NCBI GenBank assembly: GCA_023228995.1 | Contig: JALOAD010000003.1 | Coordinates: 62,001 to 126,000, forward strand | Source of the DNA: Candidatus Muiribacterium halophilum | GTDB lineage: Bacteria; Muiribacteriota; Muiribacteriia; Muiribacteriales; Muiribacteriaceae | Length of the DNA: 64,000 nt | Direction: 5' to 3' | Shown: positions 17,020 to 23,828 of the stretch, in pieces | Layout of the letters: each line of letters opens with the position of its first letter | Position numbering within the stretch: the first letter of the stretch is position 1 | Position numbers and translations under genes: made by a program | The notes under the pieces: generated by a model | What the model was told of the DNA's origin: nothing | What the model saw: only the letters and a program-made list of their open reading frames with translations | Database searches by the model: none

Positions 17020-18585
17020 TCAAAACTTTATATCTGTTGTTATTCTTAATATTAAATTTTTATCAGATGCACCTATATTCTGCCATCCAAACATATTATT
17101 AATACTTCCATTAAAAAAACCTGTTGTATCTTCTTTGTCAATATAACAAATATCTGCATTATAATTTCTATTGTTAAAATTAAAATTTTTACCTGCTGCT
17201 AATATATTTATTGAAGTTGTACCTGAAATTTTCGTTTCTGGTTTCATTGTTTCAAATTTTATATAATTATCTTTATCTGGTCTATAGATAATATTAAAAT
17301 CAATTACATTGCCATTAAAACCTAATTGTGTAAAAAGCGGGGTTTCCATACTGGTATATCTTTCAAATGATTCAGAGCCTATCGTATAAGCAAATCCACT
17401 TTGTTGTGTAGTAAATGTAATATTAGTTTTTTCTTTTTTGTAATTTATTTTCATTGCAAGTGATTGTGAATCTATTAAACCAATTAAAGGATTTAATTTT
17501 TCATAATCATATAACATTATTGTTGCAATTATTTCATTGTTTGTCTTTAATGATTTTTTATAACTTCCACCTAAATAAATAAATGAATTATCTTGTTTAT
17601 TATCATTATTTGTATCAATTCCTGATATTTTACCAAAATTAAATGTTTTTTCTTTATCTATTTTATATTTTATTGTATAAGTATTTCCTAAATCTCTAAC
17701 TGTTGAAAATCTCTTTCCATTATAATCATTTTTATTTTTATCAATACTCAATATTTTAAAATCTATTTTTTTACTAGAAAACCCAATTCTATCTGTTGTG
17801 AAATTATCAAAAAGTAATCCTTGTAATTCTGTTTCATTTCCACGACCTATTTTAAATGTATTGGTGTTTTTTTGCATTTTCCACTCTAATCTATATATAA
17901 TATCATTATATTTAAAACTATTTAATCTTTTATCATTATCAAAACTTATTGAATCATTCTGTATTCCTATATTATATGTATTTTCTTTGTTTTTTATTTC
18001 TCTTGAATAATCTGCTAAAAATAATATTCCATTATATGTTTGCGACGGATTTGAATAATTTGAAAATTCTGATAAAAAAGTAAATTTAAAATCTTTTAGA
18101 TAATCTGTTTTGCCAGTTTTATTGCTTTTATATGATTTTTTATTATTTGTGACTTTTTTTTGCTTATATTTTTTTGATACATTCAAATTTTTTTTTGTTA
18201 TATTCAAGTTTTTTTTTGACATACTTACTTCTTCTTGTGATACTTTCAAAAGTAATCTTATATTATCATTATTCCATCCAAAAAAATCCAATTCTTCTGT
18301 AAAAAAAGTTGTAAGCTTGAATATTTCTAATCTTTTTTCACTCATATTTTTTCTTATTTCAGGTTCTTGTCTATATATTTCTAAAAATTCAGCTATTTTT
18401 TTGGCATAATCTATTCTTGATTTATCAAATATAAAAAAATCAGCTTTAACAGAAAACCATTTACTCTTTGATAATTCATTCATTAAGCTAAATTCTTCTG
18501 AAGTATTTGAAATTATATCGAGCAAATCACAATAAACTAATGAAAAATAAAAAGTTAATATTAATATAAAAATGTATTTTTTCAA
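17020..18585 (-). CDS. Predicted outer-membrane beta-barrel protein
   Basis: 521 residues, TTG start with AGAGGA 6 nt upstream. Residues 1-19 are a signal peptide (MKKYIFILILTFYFSLVYC). A Lys/Asn-rich, low-complexity segment at about 140-165 (repeated KKNLN motifs) separates a helical N-terminal part from about 350 residues of alternating-polarity beta strands with Asn/Asp-rich turns. The chain ends LRITTDIKF; a terminal Phe preceded by alternating hydrophobic residues is the usual signal for BAM-dependent outer-membrane insertion. No named family recognised. It follows suhB and the decayed methyltransferase and precedes neuB in the same direction. Confidence 0.65.
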   Translation of the reverse strand: MKKYIFILILTFYFSLVYCDLLDIISNTSEEFSLMNELSKSKWFSVKADFFIFDKSRIDYAKKIAEFLEIYRQEPEIRKNMSEKRLEIFKLTTFFTEELDFFGWNNDNIRLLLKVSQEEVSMSKKNLNITKKNLNVSKKYKQKKVTNNKKSYKSNKTGKTDYLKDFKFTFLSEFSNYSNPSQTYNGILFLADYSREIKNKENTYNIGIQNDSISFDNDKRLNSFKYNDIIYRLEWKMQKNTNTFKIGRGNETELQGLLFDNFTTDRIGFSSKKIDFKILSIDKNKNDYNGKRFSTVRDLGNTYTIKYKIDKEKTFNFGKISGIDTNNDNKQDNSFIYLGGSYKKSLKTNNEIIATIMLYDYEKLNPLIGLIDSQSLAMKINYKKEKTNITFTTQQSGFAYTIGSESFERYTSMETPLFTQLGFNGNVIDFNIIYRPDKDNYIKFETMKPETKISGTTSINILAAGKNFNFNNRNYNADICYIDKEDTTGFFNGSINNMFGWQNIGASDKNLILRITTDIKF

Positions 18586-18595
18586 ATTGTTTCCT

Positions 18596-19051
18596 CTATT
18601 TTTTAAATTTAATAATTATATCTTTTTTAAAAACACTTAATATTTGACTTAAAAAATTTTTATTTATTACTTTAAATCCTGCTTTAATAAACATATCACA
18701 TAATATTTTTCTTGAAAAATAATTACCACTTAAATTACCTTTATTTATTTTAATTATTCCATAAGAATTTTTTTTCATAATACGGTTTAAATCATATATA
18801 TGTGCCATTGGATTTGATACATTTTCAATATAATCTTTAGCATATACTATATCAAATCTATCTCTTGAAAAATCATGAAAAAGTTCTTTTGCTGAATAAT
18901 ATTCAATATATAAAATATTTTCTTCAACTTTTAAATCTTTTTTTGGTGGAATATTAATATTAGAAAAAGTAAATCCGCATTCTTTACATATTGATAATGT
19001 ATTATTTATTTTTTCTATTTTATCAGAAAAACAAACTCTACATCTTTTCAT
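18596..19051 (-). CDS. Zinc-ribbon protein with reduced methyltransferase-like domain
   Basis: 151 residues from the ATG at 19051; it overlaps the end of the suhB-like gene by 14 nt. The N-terminus is a Cys4 ribbon (CRVCF, CKECGF) like that of the methyltransferase at 10082-11020. What follows resembles the late half of a class I methyltransferase (FDIVYAKDYIENVSNPM, then an IMKKNSYGIIKIN strand), but the glycine-rich SAM-binding loop is absent, so it probably cannot bind SAM in the usual way. It may be a shortened, nonfunctional or repurposed copy. Confidence 0.55.
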   Translation of the reverse strand: MKRCRVCFSDKIEKINNTLSICKECGFTFSNINIPPKKDLKVEENILYIEYYSAKELFHDFSRDRFDIVYAKDYIENVSNPMAHIYDLNRIMKKNSYGIIKINKGNLSGNYFSRKILCDMFIKAGFKVINKNFLSQILSVFKKDIIIKFKK

Positions 19052-19820
19052 TTTCAATTTCACCACTTAATACTTTCAATACTTTATTATGAATACAACC
19101 GTTAGTAAGAACAATATTTCCTGAAAGTAAATCCCAGTCTTCTCCATTAAAGCCAGTAACTTCTGCTCCACCTTCTTTTGCAATTAAAACTCCGGCTGCT
19201 GTATCCCATGGGTTGAGTTTAATTTCCCAAAACCCATCTAATCTACCACAAGCTACAAAACAACAATCTATTGCTGCACAACCCATTCTTCTAATTCCTT
19301 GCACATTGACAATCATTTTAGAAAAATTATCAACATTATTTTCTTTTGATTTATGTTTATCATAAGGAAATCCTGTAGCAATTATGCTTCTATTGAGCTT
19401 ATCTGTTTTTGATACTTGAATTTTTTTACCATTTAATTTAGCTCCTTTTCCTCTAAAAGCTGAAAACATCTCGTCAAGTACTGGAATATAAACAAAACCC
19501 ATTTGAGCTACACCATTTCTGTAAATTCCTAAAGATACACAAAAAAATGGTAATTTATGTGAAAAATTAACTGTTCCATCGATTGGATCAATAAAAGCTA
19601 CAAATTTTTTATCTAAATCACGATTTTCATCTTCTTCTGAAAAAATTCCCATTTCAGGATATTTTTGTTTTATATTATCTATTAAAAACTTTTCTACTTT
19701 TTTATCCCATTCAGTAACTGGATCTACATCATCTTTATATTCAGTAGTAAATTCACCTTTAAATCCTTCTAATGCCATTTTCCCTGCTTGCTTAACAAGC
19801 TGTTCAAAAAAGTCATACAT
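19038..19820 (-). CDS. suhB: Inositol monophosphatase family protein
   Basis: 260 residues. Lithium-sensitive, magnesium-dependent phosphatase fold: FSEEDENRD contributes the first metal ligands, FIDPIDGTVNFSHKLPFF near residue 85 is the diagnostic motif, and NPWDTAAGVLIAKEGGAEVT the second. Substrates in this family include inositol-1-phosphate and related sugar phosphates; in bacteria SuhB can also act in rRNA transcription. Strong ribosome-binding site (AAAGGGGGA). First gene of a minus-strand set leading to the methyltransferase remnant, the barrel protein and neuB. Confidence 0.85.
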   Translation of the reverse strand: MYDFFEQLVKQAGKMALEGFKGEFTTEYKDDVDPVTEWDKKVEKFLIDNIKQKYPEMGIFSEEDENRDLDKKFVAFIDPIDGTVNFSHKLPFFCVSLGIYRNGVAQMGFVYIPVLDEMFSAFRGKGAKLNGKKIQVSKTDKLNRSIIATGFPYDKHKSKENNVDNFSKMIVNVQGIRRMGCAAIDCCFVACGRLDGFWEIKLNPWDTAAGVLIAKEGGAEVTGFNGEDWDLLSGNIVLTNGCIHNKVLKVLSGEIENEKM

Positions 19821-19943
19821 AATTATCCCCCTTTAATAAATTAACGAATGATAAAACCATTCTAATTAACATGGAATATCCATTTATGAGCGTGATTTCA
19901 TCACTAATTGTTAATCACCCTTCCCATTTCACCATCTCACAAA

Positions 19944-19964
19944 AAAATGTTCACCGAACATTTT
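19944..19964. repeat. AAAATGTTC hairpin, copy 1
   Basis: Nine-base perfect inverted repeat AAAATGTTC / GAACATTTT with loop ACC. The same stem recurs at 35675-35695 (loop ACT) and 51285-51305 (loop TGT), with a shorter 6-bp copy at 35655-35669. Confidence 0.8.
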
Positions 19965-20028
19965 GATTCACTATTTCGCAATTTTCTATAATTCTTAATT
20001 CTTAATTTTTAATTTTTAATTTTTAATT

Positions 20029-20060
20029 GTTGATTTATATAATTTTTTATATAAATCAAC
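20029..20060 (-). terminator. Hairpin overlapping the xer stop codon, followed by AATTAAAA repeats
   Basis: Perfect 12-bp stem (20029-20040 with 20049-20060) and an 8-nt loop. Read on the minus strand the xer stop codon lies in the first arm, and the hairpin is followed by AATTAAAAATTAAAAATTAA rather than a plain U-run. It may end xer transcription; similar hairpin plus AATTAAAAATTA units close galE and the MFS gene. Confidence 0.45.
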
Positions 20061-20940
20061 TTCTCGGATGTGCTTTTTTATATGCTTGCATTAATTTTTC
20101 TTTTGTAATATGTGTATATATCTGTGTTGTAGCTAAATTAGCATGTCCAAGTAATTCCTGTACAATTCTTATATCGGCACCATTATTTAAAAGATGTGTT
20201 GCAAATGTATGCCTTAAAACATGTGGAGTTATCTTAGTCTTTGTTGATAAAGTCTTAATATATTTATCAAAAATGTACCTGACACCTCTATCAGTTAATC
20301 TTTTTCCAAACTTATTTACAAAAAGATAATCTGTCTTTGAAAATCCTTTAATTGCATGTATATAAATTTCAAGCCAATAAAGAGCATTTTCTCCAAATGG
20401 AACTATTCTTTCTTTAGATCTTTTACCAAAAACTTTAATTAGACTATCTGAAAAATCAATATCTAACACCTTTATATTTGTCATTTCACTTACTCTTATA
20501 CCGGTTGCATATAAAAATTCAAAAATAAGTCTATCTCTAATACCTAATCGTTCATTTATATCAGGCAAATTTAAAAGATCATCTATTTCTTTTGGATATA
20601 TAAATTTAGGTAGATTTTTAGGAATTTTTGGCAAACTTATAACCGAAGCTGAATTTTCATCTATTTTACCTTCTCTAAAAAGATATTTAAAAAAAGTATG
20701 TATAGCTGAAATATTTCTTGCAACACTTCTTGGTTTTAAACCACCTTTTGATAAAAAAGTCATATAAGCACGATAATTTAAAGGTTTTAGATTATCTAAT
20801 TTCAAACCATATTCTTCTATATAAAAAATAAATCTTTCAATATCTCTTGTATAATTTTCAATAGTAAGATTAGATCTGTTTTTTTCAAGTGAGAGAAAAT
20901 CTAAAAAATCATCTATATATTCCTGATACAGTTCTTTCAT
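20056..20940 (-). CDS. xerC: Tyrosine recombinase XerC/XerD
   Basis: 294 residues from the ATG at 20940, which has GGAG 6 nt upstream; 15 further codons in frame lack a site. Site-specific recombinase that resolves chromosome dimers at dif. All catalytic residues are present: R149 (ATGIRVSEM), K173, H240 and R243 (HVLRHTFATH), H266 and the nucleophile Y275 (TQIYTHI). The N-terminal SAM-like core-binding domain is complete. Length is typical. XerC and XerD cannot be told apart without comparison, and a single-recombinase system is also possible. Located between suhB and trmFO. Confidence 0.85.
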   Translation of the reverse strand: MKELYQEYIDDFLDFLSLEKNRSNLTIENYTRDIERFIFYIEEYGLKLDNLKPLNYRAYMTFLSKGGLKPRSVARNISAIHTFFKYLFREGKIDENSASVISLPKIPKNLPKFIYPKEIDDLLNLPDINERLGIRDRLIFEFLYATGIRVSEMTNIKVLDIDFSDSLIKVFGKRSKERIVPFGENALYWLEIYIHAIKGFSKTDYLFVNKFGKRLTDRGVRYIFDKYIKTLSTKTKITPHVLRHTFATHLLNNGADIRIVQELLGHANLATTQIYTHITKEKLMQAYKKAHPRS

Positions 20941-21180
20941 AAAAAACTCCAAAAATAATTGAATCCTGAGATTAAATAATAACAAATATGACGGAGTTTG
21001 TCATTTCAGCTGAAAGAAGTGCGATGGAAGAATTATATAAAAAAAATTTCAGAACTGTAATATTAGAATTTTATATAATCAAAAAAATCACATTATTAAT
21101 TTTAAAATATACACAAAAAATATAATCCTTCAGCACCTTTCGATATTTCACATCCTGAAAATGTGATTAAAAAACATATA

Positions 21181-21915
21181 TCCTGCTACACCTTTCAAAA
21201 AATCACATCCATTTAATTTTTTTCATTATACTTCGCACTCTAAAATACCTCCATGTATTTTTAGAAATTTTTCTAATGTTTCATATTTTTATATTATAAT
21301 AAACTTAAAATTTTCATAATATCTTTATTGTTTACATATTGAAAAATTTCTAACGAGTTCTCGTAATTGTTGCAGGATATATTTTTTTAATCTTCATATA
21401 AAATCTAAAGCATAAAAGTCTAAAAATCTTTTGCTTCATATTTACTATATACACATATTTGAAAACATGTAAGAGAAAAACTATCAACAGCAATTCATGA
21501 AGTCGTTATTTCAACTTGCGAACTATAAATTATTGTTTTTTTATTTTTTAAACAAAAAGATTTTGATTGTATAAATAAATCAAAGAAAATAATTAACAGA
21601 GTAAGTTATGAGCTTAAAGATTTTGATTTTTATAAAAGATTAAAAAAATATGTCTGTTAGCAATTACGAGATCTCGTTAGAAGTTTTTCAATTAAAGTAT
21701 GAAAGTTTTTTTATAAACAAAAGCAAAAAAAAAATCTACTCGGTAACTTGAGTGAACGTTGCGAAGCATTTAATATACGGAGGTATTATAAGTGAATGAA
21801 GGTAATGAGAAATTTTACATGGAAGTAAAATATCGAATGGTACCGAATGATTATTTTTTTGCGTTAGTGTAATGATAAAAATTATTGGATGTAATTTTTT
21901 GAAAGGTGCAGACAG
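21181..21915. repeat. Nested inverted-repeat arms of the island
   Basis: Outermost arm pair is about 32 bp and separated by roughly 670 bp; two inner arm pairs are nested inside in the correct mirrored order. Pairing is imperfect, with the innermost pair best conserved. Confidence 0.65.
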
Positions 21916-22115
21916 AAATATTTTTTTAATCGTATTTATAGAATTTAATTTTTCATATGATCCGATTAATTAATTTTTCTTTGATAGAATTAGAAAAGAT
22001 AAATCTGTTTCACTCTTTCTAACTTCTATTCCTTGTTTGAACAATCAAAATAAAGCTTTGTCTCAATTTGTGGTTTGTAGGGTTGTGAGATAGTGAAGAA
22101 ACCGAAAAGTAAAAA

Positions 22116-22194
22116 CTGGATTCCCATATTCATGGGAATGACAGAACTAAAAATATAATCAGATCCCGGCCCAGAAACTTCACCGGGATGACAT
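22116..22194. repeat. Two adjacent dRS3-like inverted repeats, copies 2 and 3
   Basis: First element: ATTCCCAT (22120-22127) with ATGGGAAT (22132-22139). Second element: ATCCCGG (22163-22169) with CCGGGAT (22183-22189). Both are followed by GACA. The two subtypes lie about 45 bp apart, the same pairing as at 51744-51820. Confidence 0.8.
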
Positions 22195-22270
22195 TATATC
22201 GAATAAATTTAATATTCATAATTGTTTTTTGATTATTTATAAAATTTTCTTGGACAGTAGTGATTAATTT

Positions 22271-23569
22271 TTAATAAAAATTTTTAATAAAGTTGTCAAA
22301 CAACTCTATACTTTTGTCAGCCATTATCTTTTTTTTAAGTTTTTTGTCACGGATCTTTCCAGGATTTGGAAGCAGTCCAAAATTAGCATTCATCGGTTGA
22401 AAATTTTTACCTGAATACTCAGTTATATATCGGATAATTCCTCCTGATATTGTATCAATAGGAATTTTAAAATCTTTAAACTTACCATATTTAGAAGCAA
22501 ATTTATAAGCTACATATAAACCTGTAAATATAGATTCAACATAACCTTCAACACCAGTTATCTGACCTGCAAGATAAACATCTTCAAGACCTTTTACAGA
22601 AAAATCAGAATTAAGTTTTTCAGGTGAATTAACATAAATATTTTTATGCATTTGTCCATAACGAACAAATTTTGCATTTTCAAGTCCTGGAATAAGAGAA
22701 AAAACTCTTTTTTGTTCAGAATATTTAAGATTTGTTTGAAAACCTACCATATTATAACAAGAACCAATCATATCATCCTGTCTTAACTGTAAAACTGCAT
22801 AGGGGATAAAATCAATATAATGTTCAAATCCTACAGGTCTCATAGGACCAAAAAGAGGAGTTTTTGGTCCTCTTGAAGCAATTTCCTCAATTGGCATACA
22901 AGATTCAAAAAAATGACCTTTTTCAAAATCTTTTAATTCATGTTGCTCAGCATTTATAAGTTCATTATAAAAAACATTGTATTGTTCTTCAGTGAATGGA
23001 CAATTAATATAATCACCAGCATCTTCCTGATATCTACCACCAATAAAAGCAATATTCATATCAATAGAATCTTTATCAATAACCGGAGCTATAGCATCAT
23101 AAAAATAGAATTTTTCATTACTAAAAAATTCTCTCATATTTTCAGCAAGCCCTTCAGAAGTTAAAGGACCAGTTGCATAAATAACAGGACCTTCTATTGG
23201 AAATTCAATAATTTCTTTTTCAATTAATTTTACTCCTTTTTCTTCAAGAAGTTTTTTAACATTTTCAGAAAAAATTGCACGGTCAACTGCTAAAGCTCTA
23301 CCTGCCTTTACTCTTGATTTTCGTGCAATTTCAAGAAGTCTGCAACCTAATTTATCAAGTTCATATTTAAATAAACCAGAGCCTGTTGTAACTTCTTCAG
23401 CTCCAAGAGAATTTGAACATACAATTTCAGCTGGTAAAGTTAATTCGTGAGCAGGAGATTTTTTAGAAGGTTTCATATCATAAAGTTCAACTTCAAAACC
23501 AAGTTCTGCTAATTTAATACTAGCTTCACATCCAGCAAGTCCAGCACCGATTACTTTTATAGTTTTCAT
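22271..23569 (-). CDS. trmFO: Methylenetetrahydrofolate-tRNA-(uracil-54-C5)-methyltransferase
   Basis: 432 residues, full length. FAD- and folate-dependent enzyme that makes ribothymidine at position 54 of tRNAs, typical of Gram-positives and several diderm phyla that lack TrmA. The N-terminal VIGAGLAG (residues 6-13) binds FAD; the family signatures KKSPAHELTLPAEIVCSNS, GSGLFKYEL, and VEGYVESIFTGL are all present. AGGGAA ribosome-binding site upstream. Located between xer and topA, a common order (topA-trmFO-xerC). Confidence 0.95.
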   Translation of the reverse strand: MKTIKVIGAGLAGCEASIKLAELGFEVELYDMKPSKKSPAHELTLPAEIVCSNSLGAEEVTTGSGLFKYELDKLGCRLLEIARKSRVKAGRALAVDRAIFSENVKKLLEEKGVKLIEKEIIEFPIEGPVIYATGPLTSEGLAENMREFFSNEKFYFYDAIAPVIDKDSIDMNIAFIGGRYQEDAGDYINCPFTEEQYNVFYNELINAEQHELKDFEKGHFFESCMPIEEIASRGPKTPLFGPMRPVGFEHYIDFIPYAVLQLRQDDMIGSCYNMVGFQTNLKYSEQKRVFSLIPGLENAKFVRYGQMHKNIYVNSPEKLNSDFSVKGLEDVYLAGQITGVEGYVESIFTGLYVAYKFASKYGKFKDFKIPIDTISGGIIRYITEYSGKNFQPMNANFGLLPNPGKIRDKKLKKKIMADKSIELFDNFIKNFY

Positions 23570-23602
23570 TTTTATTCCCTGATTTTATAGAGTAAATTAG
23601 TA

Positions 23603-23702
23603 CAATTTCATTTTGAAATTGTTAATTAAAGGCAATTTTGTAGCCTAATTAGTATGACTTCGTCAAATTGTGACTTCGTCACATTGTGACTTCGTCAAAA
23701 TT
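23603..23702. repeat. Hairpin cluster with 16-bp tandem units
   Basis: CAATTTC / GAAATTG hairpin at 23603-23621, then three 16-bp tandem copies from 23655 whose cores are TGAC-TTC-GTCA hairpins (23655-23665, 23671-23681, 23687-23697). A decayed relative with TAACTTCATCA and TGACTCTGTCA lies at about 35604-35632, and the leading GTAGCCTA is shared with the cluster at 59953. Confidence 0.7.
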
Positions 23703-23742
23703 AGCGATTGCTAAACAAAATATTCACTAAAAAAAACAAAAT

Positions 23743-23776
23743 CAGATCCCGGCTCAGAATCATACCGGGATGACAT
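23743..23776. repeat. dRS3-like inverted repeat, copy 4
   Basis: ATCCCGG (23746-23752) with CCGGGAT (23765-23771), loop CTCAGAATCATA, followed by GACA. The element is identical to the copy at 59803-59836 over its whole length. Confidence 0.85.
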
Positions 23777-23828
23777 TGTTTTCAAGCTTCGCCATCTCAC
23801 CATTTCACTCTTTCACCATTTACCTATC

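Larger units (their letters stand above)
20941..22270. other. 1.3-kb non-coding island with long imperfect inverted repeat
   Basis: No convincing gene. Three segments on the left recur as reverse complements in mirrored order on the right: 21181-21212 with about 21884-21915 (CACCTTTCAAAAAAT core), 21235-21262 with 21765-21795 (ATACCTCC core), and 21339-21375 with 21660-21697 (about 34 of 37 bases, including TTCTAACGAG). The left outer segment is itself duplicated at 21125-21156. A perfect palindrome TTTCAGCTGAAA lies at 21004-21015. The centre near 21500-21650 is unique. The element resembles a decayed mobile element or a large structured RNA. Two dRS3-like repeats follow at 22116 and 22160. 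Confidence 0.6.

Noticed and set aside
20027-20329. 100-codon plus-strand frame antisense to the Xer gene
   Set aside because: Shadow of a gene with full catalytic motifs on the other strand; no ribosome-binding site.
20041-20985. Longer Xer protein starting at 20985
   Set aside because: The extra 15 codons lack a ribosome-binding site, and GGAG lies 6 nt before the ATG at 20940.
21541-21660. Coding remnant around the centre of the island on the plus strand
   Set aside because: The frame encodes a hydrophilic tail for about 35 codons but is bounded by stops and has no start signal; too little to call a gene.
21001-22270. tRNA or rRNA gene in the long gap
   Set aside because: No cloverleaf with a GGTTCRA-type arm, no CCA end and no rRNA-like sequence could be seen on either strand.
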